Origin: Brachycybe producta
Taxonomy: Eukaryota; Arthropoda; Diplopoda; Playtdesmida; Andrognathidae
NCBI GenBank assembly: GCA_036925085.1
Contig: JAUPFP010000005.1
Span: 7,332,498-7,396,497, forward strand
Direction of reading: 5' to 3'
DNA length: 64,000 nt
The notes beneath the pieces were generated by a model. That model saw only the letters and a program-made list of their open reading frames with translations. It ran no database searches and was not told where the DNA came from. How positions within the stretch are numbered: the stretch's first letter is position 1; the number at the start of each line of letters is the position of its first letter. The translations under genes were made by a program, and so were the position numbers. Shown here one piece after another: positions 51,301 through 58,075 of the stretch.

Positions 51301-54053
51301 AAGGAAATGAACTTTTTTTCTTGTCTAGAAACGTGAGTGGACCAATTAAAGGTCTTTGAAACTTATATCCAACTTTGGAATACACAAGATTCATCCAACA
51401 CCAACGGGTTATTTTTGGGTATTCTTACTCAAATATTCAATAGAAAAAGAAGCGGGCAAAAACCTATAGAGAATGAAGGCAATCCGAGGTATGTGTCGAC
51501 CACCAACACCACCAGCCATCACCATCAAAAGCATTACTACCTGACCTTAATCATCTTGATTTTTTTACTCCTTATAAGCACATGTAATGGCAGATTTACT
51601 TGTGAAATGAAGATAAAATATTTGTGCAGAAGGAGACTAAAGCTGAAACCTCATATAGAAATTTTCAAGCTAAACATTAGCTTGATGTCAAATATAAGTG
51701 CTTAGCTTGAACAACTTCAACAAGCAAACGATTTCAGCGAGCTTCATTTTAATGCTTCACGCTAGCTTGAGCCAATCAAAACAAAAACAATCCTCAGTCT
51801 GAGTCATATGACACATGAGGTCCAATAGGAAAGAAGACACCGAAAGCTAGCACAATACAAACTAGCAAGAAGCTCAAAAGATTTTAGACTGGTTAGCAAT
51901 CTTTCAAGCACTTGTTGAAAAAAGCGTCCAATATCTGCTTAAATTTAATGTGCCTCTGAGAATAGCAACCTTTGTTACATTGGTAGAAGCACTGTAGAAG
52001 GCTTAGATGCGTAGCTAGGAGGGAAAGTTGGACACATGTCCCCTGGCGCCATGCCCAGGGTGCGCCATTGCCAAAATGGGCATCAAAACACGCTAAAGAT
52101 ATTGCAATACTGTAGTTCTTCGTTTATTTAAATTAACGTCCGTCAAATTTGGTCTTTTATAATTACCAGAATTTCCATAAAAGATTTATTTTGATGAAAA
52201 ATTTCAAAAGAAAATTATTTTTTAGGTAATTGGTTTTATTCCAGAAGTTTTAAGTAAACTTAAAATTTCTACTAAAAATGACTTCTAATGAGTAGTTATA
52301 AAATTTAAAAGTGCACAGTGGGTTTATTAGGTTCCCAGCTCTTTTTAAAGTTGCTTTTGGAACTTTCACTTTATTACAAAGCTTAGATTCTGTCTTTTGA
52401 AGAAGAAAAGTAAAGAAATTTAATTCCAACTTTAATAATGTTGGATGAACAAAAAAAAATGCAGACATTTCAAATTCTGAAAATCTTCTGGGAAACATTT
52501 TTTTCTTTATTCTTCTCACCATTTAAAGTATAAAACACACAAAAGAGTTGAATTAACTTTGTTGGATGTTTCAACCGACGAATTCTCGAGCTAAGTAAAA
52601 AAAAAAAGTGAAAGTGATACACGGCTAAAGTAGAATATCAGTAATTCTGTAAATTCACTGGTCGATTTGAAAACTCATATATTTAATATTGAGTCTACAT
52701 CTTGTGACTAGCACTTAAGACAATGTGAAAAAGCTTAAAATAATGCTTAAAATGTTCCCAAGATGTTTTATGAAAGGCTAATTTTGAAATTCTGGTTATT
52801 CAACATTTCATTGAGGAGAAATTGAAAGTGTTAGTTCTCTGAATTATTTAATATTACGTATTTTCATGTTGCAATAAATAAAAATAAACTTTTTATTAAA
52901 GACTTTTCAAAAATATAATTTTTTTTGGCTTCAAATAAAAACAGATATTAAGTTCTTAATTGTAAAGCCATAAAAAGACTAAGAATTCCAAAAAGAATAA
53001 CAACAGTCAAAATTAAACTTCAACATTGAAGCATATTGCTCAATATCGAAGTTTAATTTTGACTGTTGTTATTACTTTTGAAATTCTCAAATCTTTTATT
53101 TTTATGGCTTTACAATTAAGAACTAATATGTTTTTATAGACAAAATTTAAAAAAATATATCACCAATTTCAAATTAACATAAAAAGCTTATTTTTTAAAA
53201 AAATATCAACATGAAAATACCCTTAAGTGATTGAGCTACCCCTTCTAGTTTTTTTAAAACACTTTCACATTTCTCTTAATTTTACTTCTGAAAGACATAA
53301 TAGTGTTCGAGGGCCGTTTTACATTTTAAAACTAGTTGAAGTCATTAATTTAAACAGATTTGCTTGTTGACGTAGGCATTGTGCACTTTGTCTAAAACGC
53401 TACTTACAATCGAATCTGTGGTTTCACACATTGACTAGTTATTTTCCAAATTACCTGGCTTTCCACTGTGACGGTAACATCAAATGATATGCACTTGAGA
53501 TGAATACAAAAATTCATTGTCACCAAAAAAAAGTTGTATTGAGTGCTACCTACCTACTACTACTCTCCATGCAAAACAAAAACCCGTTTTTTCTATCATA
53601 TCATTCAACAACACCCCCTTTCCCCCCTTCAAAAAATATCTATCACATTTGCTATTTCAAAAATAATGTTCATCTGGGATTTGTATACTATAACAGGGAT
53701 GAAAAAAAAATTATTCACATCATGATAATGCAAAATAGAACACAAAAGGCAAGAATACAAATTGCTTTCTGACGAACAGCCGGTTATTTATGTCAAATTT
53801 ACATAAAAAAATAAATCACAATTGTTTGACATTTTTTGTTCACATTTTTCTAAGAAAAATTCTCTTCATTTTCTTTGAAAAGTTCAAATCATAAGAGACA
53901 AAAAATATATACAGTATTATAAACGAAAAATAAGATTACTTACTTCATTAGTGTTCCAACGGTGTCGTTGAGTTGGAAAATGATCAGCCTTTGGGACACT
54001 TTCGAGGTTTTCGGGCAATTTGACCACTTTGAGACCACCGACCTCGACACTAT
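23755..54053 (-). CDS. Camta: Calmodulin-binding transcription activator (CAMTA), 22 exons, N-terminus missing
   Basis: CAMTA proteins are nuclear, calcium/calmodulin-responsive transcription factors. Twenty-two exons join with consistent phases into 1421 residues plus stop; residue numbers here count from the first complete codon. The CG-1 DNA-binding domain spans about 20-191 and contains a basic nuclear-localisation-like stretch ([20 protein letters not shown]). An activation region covers about 192-640. The IPT/TIG fold is at about 651-722, ankyrin repeats at about 800-910, a Ser-rich linker at 940-1260, and five IQ-like calmodulin-binding motifs at about 1270-1395. Every domain of an animal CAMTA is present in order with no frame break, so the gene looks intact. 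The initiator Met exon lies upstream of 54053 and is not securely identified. Intron sizes are bimodal: several of 63-100 nt, a few of 0.2-1.5 kb, and one of 18.2 kb inside CG-1. The 3' UTR end was not located. Confidence 0.97.
25011..25085 (-). CDS. Camta: Camta exon: fifth IQ-like helix
   Basis: Reads [20 protein letters not shown] then QSKNK, matching the QAARKIMRFLRR helix at the C-terminus of animal CAMTAs. Ttag acceptor, gttagt donor. Confidence 0.95.
25302..25498 (-). CDS. Camta: Camta exon: IQ motifs 3-4
   Basis: Reads [20 protein letters not shown] then [20 protein letters not shown] and [15 protein letters not shown], giving two more IQ motifs. The Ser/Gly-rich end ([10 protein letters not shown]) precedes a gttcgt donor. 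Confidence 0.96.
25593..25738 (-). CDS. Camta: Camta exon: IQ motifs 1-2
   Basis: Reads [40 protein letters not shown] and NYYRRYKQ. Two IQ-type calmodulin-binding helices are visible ([15 protein letters not shown] and [13 protein letters not shown]). Tatgtag acceptor and gtggaa donor, phase 0 out. Confidence 0.97.
26365..26546 (-). CDS. Camta: Camta exon: linker with conserved LTLSD helix start
   Basis: Sixty codons. It carries a Ser/Pro-rich stretch ([18 protein letters not shown]), then [20 protein letters not shown] and LTLS. The FCEFFQAS...FSNLTLSD block parallels WSEFLSAS...FAQLTLSD of vertebrate CAMTAs. Confidence 0.95.
26637..26797 (-). CDS. Camta: Camta exon: acidic linker
   Basis: Fifty-three codons reading [20 protein letters not shown] and then an acidic stretch ending [10 protein letters not shown]. 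It is disordered and acidic and could add to transactivation (inference). Phases match the flanking exons. Confidence 0.88.
26861..26988 (-). CDS. Camta: Camta exon: conserved ALPDRIK segment
   Basis: Forty-two codons including [20 protein letters not shown] and [16 protein letters not shown]. The last string matches the conserved LAEHIIEATPDRIK block of animal CAMTAs. Atttcag acceptor, gtgttg donor. Confidence 0.95.
27652..27741 (-). CDS. Camta: Camta exon: acidic linker, downstream of 66-nt intron
   Basis: Completes Ser and reads [20 protein letters not shown], then IDLHKPKQS. The acceptor is a strong polypyrimidine-ttttag. The donor is gtttaa, chosen because it gives the phase needed to join [11 protein letters not shown]. 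Confidence 0.82.
27808..27932 (-). CDS. Camta: Camta exon: linker upstream of a 66-nt intron
   Basis: Reads [20 protein letters not shown] and ends VVLMDT plus one base. The end at 27808 assumes the 66-nt intron 27742-27807 is removed. If it is retained, this exon continues without a stop into 27652. Confidence 0.78.
28002..28274 (-). CDS. Camta: Camta exon: Ser-rich linker
   Basis: Ninety codons of mostly disordered Ser/Pro-rich sequence, including [20 protein letters not shown] and [20 protein letters not shown]. The R-x-x-S and S-S-x-D-S-G patterns could be kinase sites (inference). The donor gtttttat is weak but preserves phase into the next exon. Confidence 0.9.
28667..28905 (-). CDS. 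Camta: Camta exon: ankyrin repeats, second part
   Basis: Begins [20 protein letters not shown], continuing [11 protein letters not shown] of the second ankyrin repeat. A third partial repeat follows ([20 protein letters not shown]). The donor is gtattt after TCAAG, leaving two bases of a Ser codon. Confidence 0.95.
28970..29242 (-). CDS. Camta: Camta exon: ankyrin repeats, first part
   Basis: A 91-codon phase-0 exon starting [20 protein letters not shown]. The ankyrin signature [20 protein letters not shown] is plain, followed by a second repeat start at [12 protein letters not shown]. Ankyrin repeats in CAMTA mediate protein contacts. Gtaatt donor; the next exon completes the repeat. Confidence 0.96.
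29308..29399 (-). CDS. Camta: Camta exon: linker helix before ankyrin repeats
   Basis: Thirty codons reading [20 protein letters not shown] then [10 protein letters not shown]. The [12 protein letters not shown] helix corresponds in position and pattern to the MSILERLEQME-type helix of vertebrate CAMTAs. Tgcag acceptor, gtattt donor. Confidence 0.92.
29713..29847 (-). CDS. Camta: Camta exon: IPT/TIG domain, second half
   Basis: Reads [20 protein letters not shown] and VIFEYKERQ, completing the TIG beta-sandwich, then a linker ending NGEWLALD. Gtag acceptor and gtaatt donor, with phase-1 joins on both sides. Confidence 0.96.
29936..30062 (-). CDS. Camta: Camta exon: IPT/TIG domain, first half
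   Basis: Reads [20 protein letters not shown], then [22 protein letters not shown]. The KVLVTGPW and LRCYCP strings are typical of the Ig-like TIG fold of CAMTA, implicated in dimerisation or non-specific DNA contact in the family. Tacag acceptor, gtaaga donor, phase 0 to 1. Confidence 0.97.
30143..31519 (-). CDS. Camta: Camta exon: large activation-region exon (459 codons)
   Basis: Starts [20 protein letters not shown] and carries the CAMTA signature [14 protein letters not shown] Ser/Thr/Gly-rich low-complexity middle follows, with runs of poly-Ser, poly-Gly and a short poly-Gln (from CAG/CTG repeats near 31050). An acidic hydrophobic stretch ([32 protein letters not shown]) fits a transactivation domain. 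It ends FSPEWSYPD, the conserved lead-in to the IPT domain. It is 1377 bases, phase 0 at both ends, and by far the largest exon. Confidence 0.96.
31595..31641 (-). CDS. Camta: Camta exon: 47 nt micro-exon after CG-1
   Basis: Completes Phe and encodes [15 protein letters not shown]. It has a tttag acceptor and gtgagt donor. The exon is identified by phase continuity between KPM-F and the following [14 protein letters not shown]. Its sequence is otherwise not diagnostic. Confidence 0.8.
32552..32693 (-). CDS. Camta: Camta exon: end of CG-1 domain
   Basis: Reads [20 protein letters not shown] and ends [16 protein letters not shown]-like ([14 protein letters not shown]). Forty-seven codons plus one base, with a gtaagt donor. 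The [13 protein letters not shown] string closes the canonical CG-1 domain. Confidence 0.97.
32794..32865 (-). CDS. Camta: Camta exon: CG-1 domain, CIYGCYVHS segment
   Basis: A 24-codon phase-0 exon reading [20 protein letters not shown] then WLLQ. It has a tag acceptor and a gtaaaa donor and is nearly identical in wording to CG-1 domains across animals. Confidence 0.97.
34106..34241 (-). CDS. Camta: Camta exon: CG-1 basic core
   Basis: Completes an Arg codon and then encodes [30 protein letters not shown] and [15 protein letters not shown]. This is the most conserved part of CG-1 and includes the nuclear-localisation-like basic cluster. The donor is gtacga, slightly unusual at position 3-6, but the phase match is exact. 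Confidence 0.97.
34860..35030. repeat. Imperfect hairpin with GC-richer arms in a Camta intron
   Basis: The arm ending near 34925 (ACCGTCCTCCACGAAGG) and the arm starting near 34972 (GTTCGTGGAGGACGGTCC) are inverted complements, and both extend through CATTTGGAAGAATGTCCTCC-type sequence. It lies within a patch of higher GC than its surroundings. Confidence 0.6.
35714..35781 (-). CDS. Camta: Camta exon: CG-1 domain, second part
   Basis: Reads [20 protein letters not shown] and then KI with two bases of the next Arg codon, between a ttgcag acceptor and a gtgaac donor. It joins the previous exon (RWNTNE) across the 18.2 kb intron in phase 0, as in other animal CAMTAs. Confidence 0.95.
36795..36882. 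repeat. (CT)n microsatellite
   Basis: A (TTTC)n lead-in followed by an uninterrupted CT array of about 75 bases. Confidence 0.97.
37170..37800. repeat. Degenerate CA-rich minisatellite
   Basis: A loose unit of roughly 30-45 bases (ACACAAATCGCTCACAAATA, then CTGTGGCCACA) recurs at least a dozen times with substitutions and length changes. It gives spurious Cys/Val-rich frames on the minus strand. Confidence 0.7.
37925..37936. repeat. G12 homopolymer
   Basis: Twelve consecutive G, preceded by a T-tract, in AT-rich DNA. Confidence 0.95.
38114..38152. repeat. (GA)n microsatellite
   Basis: Uninterrupted AG array of about 39 bases. Confidence 0.97.
38667..38960. repeat. MITE family C, copy 1
   Basis: Starts at a TTAA followed by GGCCAGCTTTACACGGACCA. 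The right part reads GCAGTTCAACTCGACCACTA, related to the right end of the element near 50.5 kb. A tandem-like internal duplication (ACATTGTCAACGA twice) is visible. Confidence 0.5.
40435..40640. repeat. MITE family G, copy 2 (hairpin)
   Basis: Left CATCATCAGAGCAACTGCAA and right TAGTTGCTCTAATGATGAT are inverted. TAGCCTCTAACCAGCC is shared with the copy at 5640-5830. Confidence 0.6.
41933..42561. mobile_element. hAT-superfamily DNA transposon relic with 8 bp target duplications
   Basis: Perfect direct repeats CTCTAAAA flank it at 41925-41932 and 42562-42569, the 8 bp duplication diagnostic of hAT insertion. The ends are inverted and carry the CAGTTGTTCTC / ACCACTT form plus the GGCCCRCG-type subterminal strings. 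The inside holds a frame-broken remnant on the plus strand. It is readable as EFYQ, then [18 protein letters not shown]-like wording and [12 protein letters not shown], which resembles the C-terminal dimerisation region of hAT transposases (LFGSTYxCEQ-type). It is non-autonomous and decayed. Confidence 0.85.
43056..43103. repeat. (CT)n microsatellite
   Basis: CT array of about 48 bases with a single CC interruption. Confidence 0.95.
44006..44815 (+). mobile_element. LTR-retrotransposon-like fragment, copy 2 (inverted relative to copy 1)
   Basis: Begins TGTGACACCCTGTAGAAAC and follows copy 1 almost base for base. It has an extra block of about 45 bases near 44565-44610 and small indels in the gag-like start ([20 protein letters not shown] at 44648). 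Homology stops near 44815. It is truncated with no polymerase region. Confidence 0.6.
46390..46595. mobile_element. 206 bp hAT-type palindromic MITE with 8 bp target duplications
   Basis: Terminal inverted repeats (ACAGGCAATTAGAAATCG at the left, its complement at the right) enclose a nearly palindromic body with GGGCGGAG blocks near both ends and the centre. GTACAAAA occurs directly at 46382-46389 and 46596-46603, a perfect 8 bp duplication. It has no coding capacity. Confidence 0.85.
46600..46910. repeat. Degenerate AACACACAAGTGAAA repeat tract
   Basis: Irregular repetition of ACAAGTGAAAAACACA-like units, immediately downstream of the 206 bp MITE. Confidence 0.5.
47601..47636. repeat. (CT)n microsatellite
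   Basis: CT array with one CG step near its start. Confidence 0.95.
48349..48380. repeat. (TA)n microsatellite
   Basis: TA array abutting the degenerate GGGCGGAG MITE. Confidence 0.9.
48380..48532. mobile_element. Degenerate relative of the GGGCGGAG MITE
   Basis: Shares AAAAGGGCGGAG blocks, the TATGACGTCAGAC and AACCAATTAGAAAT strings and a right end reading AATTGCCTGT with the element at 46390-46595. It lacks a clean left end, which runs into a (TA)n array. Confidence 0.6.
48985..49372. repeat. MITE family F (AAACCAAGCT inverted ends)
   Basis: Left GGTTGTAAACCAAGCTCC and right GCAAGCTTGGTTTATGTTACC are inverted. The body is full of GCTTGAA / TTCAAGC strings in both orientations. Related GCTTGGTTTATAC occurs at 62352. 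Confidence 0.55.
49880..50285. repeat. Foldback repeat family A, copy in the large Camta intron
   Basis: A full-length-looking copy. The left arm contains GATTATTCTATCATTCAGG and TTTTAGAAACTAGAAATG; the right arm contains TGCAAGACAGAATAATCAAG and a GAGGCATTTACAC end. Confidence 0.6.
50330..50543. repeat. MITE family C, copy 2
   Basis: GTGGTCGAGTG-type strings recur. The right end reads GCAGTTCATCTTGGCCACTA and GTCTGTAAACGCCCTTAA, the complement of a TTAAGGGCG-TTTACA terminus like that of copy 1. Confidence 0.5.
52735..53340. repeat. Long foldback repeat (family A) with nested 80 bp-arm hairpin
   Basis: Outer arms carry the family A motif (TTCTAGTTTTTTTAAAACAC at the right). Inside, 52955-53035 and 53045-53125 are inverted, for example GTAAAGCCATAAAAA against TTTTTATGGCTTTAC and AACAACAGTCAAAATTAAAC against its complement. 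Confidence 0.65.
53944..54053 (-). CDS. Camta: Camta exon: start of CG-1 domain
   Basis: Phase-2 remainder plus 36 codons. It reads [20 protein letters not shown] and then QRHRWNTNE, the hallmark beginning of the CG-1 domain. The donor is gtaagt; the acceptor is tag at 54055-54054. The partial first codon (two bases) proves at least one upstream coding exon. Confidence 0.93.
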
Positions 54054-57000
54054 CTATTTTTTGAAAAAAGAAAACAAAAATCAAAAAGTTTATTTATCTG
54101 TAAACTTCTGTTAAGATTGCTAAGATTCTGATAAGTTAATTTTGACTGTATGAACAAAACCCGTCGTGCACACTGCACAAAGTTAACTTACTATAAAGCT
54201 TGGACCACATATCTGCGATCTCACGCGTGCAATGTGGAGCGATTGCTTCCAATCTCAACCTACTTACTACCACATACATGCGACATGAAGCGATTAGTAA
54301 TAGCACACCGATTTGCTACAATGACCTCAGGCTCACAGGTCGCTTTCGATTTAGCCAATCAGAGAAGCACTTAAAATGCATATGGCGACTACTCATTGCA
54401 CCTCGCTTGCAATTCCGTTTTAACTTTCGTTTTAATCTTATTGGGGTTCGAAAGTGAAAAATGAGTAGAAATAACGAAGCTGATTAGATATAATGTACTG
54501 TGTATAATGAACAATTTGTCAATTACTAACGTTCAAAGACACATTTTAGTTAGATGTAATAACAGTAATTGTAGAACTTTATGATGTTTGCTTCAATACA
54601 CCTGTGAGTAGTAATGGCGGCTTCATTGTTTATTAGTTAAACATGATCATGTGTTGAATTAATTAATTGTCATAGCTGAGATGTCGAAAAAAAAAATATC
54701 TGACCATGTCTGTTAGAAGCTCAAATTCAATTTCTGCTAGAAAATCTATCTTCATCTTTCCACTGATTACAAAAAGCTGCAACTATATTTTCAAAAAAAT
54801 TTTGGGGGAATTTTCATCTTGCATCTGTTTCCACTTTTATGGTGTTGCGTGTAAAACAGCCTTTAGAAGTTCCTTCTAAAACAGTTTCATTCAAAACTGT
54901 TAGCAAATTTTCTTTTAAACAGAAAACTGATGTTATTAAAGTACGAAAAATAAAGAGATTGCAACCAACAGACAAAATAATAAAAACATATGGTCACTCA
55001 TAAGTCTATAAGAAAAATATGAAAAGATCTTTTAAAGGAATCATTTAGTTAAGTTTGATGTTGACGTCGATAAGAAACCTGGGAACAAAAGAAGAGGAGA
55101 TGGTGGCTTGGTGGTTGGTGTGTGTTTGCATTATTTGTGTGTAAAAAGGGAAACAGTAAAACCGTTGATTGCCACCAAAACGTGAGTTTGGACGAGCATC
55201 ATGGGAATGTCAAGCAAGCAATCAACTCCAAAAATGGAGAAGATATATATATATATATATGTGTGTATTATACACATTTACGTTCCACTCTTTTAAGATG
55301 TTGTTGCTTGATTCTCAAACAAATGTAAAAGGTGAATCACTTAACATTAGCTTGCTGCACTGCTTACTTTTCCTATATATAGTTGCAGTCAAAATCATGA
55401 CCACTAAAAACTTGATGTCTCTTTTTCATGACATTGGGTTGAATTGGTTGCCATTTTCTTCTTCTTCTTCTTCTTCTTATTTGATGAACAAGGTCAACCT
55501 CTGTGCTTCAATCAAAACCACCTCTATGTGCAATTTTCTGCTTTTATTACCGCAAAAAAAAAAGAACAATAGAAACTATTTACTCATTTCGTATCTCTTT
55601 GTTATTTACAAGACCACACACACAAAAAAAGAAAACTTTAGATAAAAGCTACAAAAAACTTATTAGACTTTACCAAAAATTATGTACAGGGTGGACCAAA
55701 TTCGTTATTAGTTTTAAGAGAGAAGTCATGTAACTCCATGGTTTTTCTTAACTTTTGATGTTCCATCAAGGAGCATCATGAAATTATTATTAGCCAATTC
55801 CTTTACTATTCTAATTTCTAACATCAAGTTTTACTGTAAAGTTGCATATAAAAAGCTACATATGTAATCGACTAAGCTTAACCTAAAACGTTTGTGGTAC
55901 TTTTTGTTGATGCCTTCAATGATACTTCAATTCAACTCAGTATACCTGCAATCAGCATTAGAGCCACGGTGGCAGGGGAGACAATTACCAATCATAAATG
56001 GTTGTCATTTAGACAAAGTTTCGACAAAATCATCAAATAGAATACGTCCTAAAACAGATCTATGTGCTGGAAGAGAATTCCATAATCTAAATACATTTGG
56101 AAAAAAAAGAAGAGAAATATGCATCAGTTCTAGCTCTTATTTCTCTAATAGGCTTTGAATGGCCATGCCTATTTATGCGGGATTTTCTAGTAAGAATTCC
56201 ATCTAACAATGCTCTCTGTTCTCTGCAGCTAGCAAACGTTCAACAAGGACAAGGCTTTGCTCAGCTCTATGGTTTGCTAGTGATTTTCCCCAATGAAGTT
56301 CGTCTAGCATTCTAGCATGAGGGGTTACACACACACTGTCAGAAAACACGTTTACATTTATACATAGAAACTTTGATAATTTTGATTAACAATTGCGCTC
56401 ACGTTCAATTTTTTTTGTTAGTCAAAAATATCATTGAAAATCTATTACTAATGTTACTTAAAACGCAGCAAAAATGAAGCTCAATATGGAAAATTGTATC
56501 CAGTGACAAGTTTACAGATTAACATTTTTAAACAACGTTTTAGAATACAAAATTTAGGGATGTTGCTTATAAAAAAAGCTAATAATTTTAGCTGTTATAT
56601 CCAAAAGTATTATTCAAAACTAAGCAACATTTTTTACCTACTTTTTTGAGTCTCTGTAAAGTTGATTAAAAAAAATTATTAAATATAATCCTAAGTTTCT
56701 AACCATGAAAAGCTTTAATATTTTTACATAGTAAATAAAAAAAACGAAATGAAAAACCTAAACATTTTTTTTTCTATTTTAAAATAAGAATGTAATGTAT
56801 TACAGTATAATATATTCTTCAACAATAACCACATTATGACGTCAAAATTCCATGAATAATGTCTTATTTTTCAAAAAAAAAATACACAATAATTCTTCAT
56901 TAAATTACTAAGAAAAAAGAAGAAGAAAAAAAAAAAACGCAAGACGAATAAAAAACCTTACAAAGAGTTACTGTTTCTTTATCTTGTTAAAGTTTTATTA

Positions 57001-57256
57001 AAGACAAAAAAAAGTCGCAGAGAAACTTATGTCAAAAAAAGTAAAAAAAAAATGTAAAAGTAGTCAGACGACTCAGTAAATACTAAAGAAGAAGATGGAA
57101 TAAATTTTTGGCCTCATAATGTAGTCGAAAATGTAAAAGCAGACACACAAGAAGAAGAAGAAAAATAAGGAGGAATCTCATCAAAAGAAGAGAGAGAAGA
57201 CGAGATCAGAAAGAATGTTGAAAGACAGAAAAGAGAAAAAAAAATAGATCGATATT

Positions 57257-57260
<4 letters not shown>

Positions 57261-57290
<30 letters not shown>
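57261..57290. repeat. (AT)n microsatellite
   Basis: AT array of about 30 bases following a T-tract. Confidence 0.95.
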
Positions 57291-57292
<2 letters not shown>

Positions 57293-57539
57293 TTGTCAAA
57301 GTGAAAAATTAGTCATTCTATACATTCACTTGACAATATATCAAAACATCAATTAGGCAAAAAAAATGTTAACATTTGATTAACGTTTTAGGCAATGTGT
57401 AGAATGTCTTAAAATAAATTTAATCATTAATGATGCTGTGGCGCGTGTTGTTTAAGTAGTTAAAGAGCATCGCTTTAAATTGCTTAAAATACATTTAAAA
57501 AATAACCATTGCAAAATATGCAAATTAAAGAAAGAACGT

Positions 57540-57910
57540 TATGCTTCTTGATTATGTAATGCTTTTTCAGAAGCAATATTCAGAAACAGTTGAAAGTTTT
57601 TTTAAGAAACTAGAAGAGTAACTGATTTCTTTAAAAAAAACTTCTTGTGACAATTTCCAATTCTCCATTTTCATTTTTACTTCAAATTGGAACATAATTC
57701 TAAAAATATCAATTAGTAATACCCCCCAAAAAATTAAATTTTAATTATTCTCAAACTGTTATAAAAATATATTTTCAAAGATGCCAAGATTTTCTAACTG
57801 CTTTGAAAGTTTATTTGTTAAAGACATACCCATAAATATTAAATTACTCGTCTAGTTTCTAAAACATCTCCACGTTCTTTTTTACAAAAAGTTATTTACA
57901 AGATGCATAG
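57540..57910. repeat. Foldback repeat family A, copy near Camta 5' region
   Basis: The left arm has TTTTTTAAGAAACTAGAAGAG; the right arm has CTCGTCTAGTTTCTAAAACA, in opposite orientation around an AT-rich core. Confidence 0.55.
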
Positions 57911-57944
57911 TAATCACAATTCTGATGATGAAGCTAGAGTTGAA

Positions 57945-58075
57945 TTGTTAGTGACTGCTAAGTCAAAGGTAGTGCCAAACTCAACTTTTTTTGAAGGAAG
58001 TTTCATCTAAAAGTTAAAAGAGTTTAGCATTAGCTTTGACTTAATAAAAACCATTAAAATTACATAAAATGTAAT
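57945..58075. repeat. Short MITE family B, copy
   Basis: Carries GACTGCTAAGTCAAAGGTAG at the left and an inverted partner (TTAGCTTTGACTTA) at the right, with the shared core GGAAGTTTCATCTAAAAGTT. Confidence 0.55.

Larger units (their letters stand above)
35782..53943. other. 18.2 kb Camta intron inside the CG-1 domain
   Basis: Bounded by the gtaagt donor at 53943 and the ttgcag acceptor at 35782 (minus strand). It is full of repeats: hAT element, hAT MITE, LTR-like copy 2, families A, C, F and G, and five dinucleotide arrays. No exon of another gene was recognised. The pyrimidine-rich block near 48640-48745 is unexplained. Confidence 0.8.

Noticed and set aside
51337-51705. 122-codon plus-strand frame with a hydrophobic [13 protein letters not shown] segment
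   Set aside because: No flanking exons, no homology and AT-biased residues; hydrophobic runs arise readily from T-rich DNA.
55892-56315. Two overlapping plus-strand frames that could be one broken ORF
   Set aside because: They are not recognised as any transposon or gene; a frame break and lack of conserved motifs leave nothing to support.
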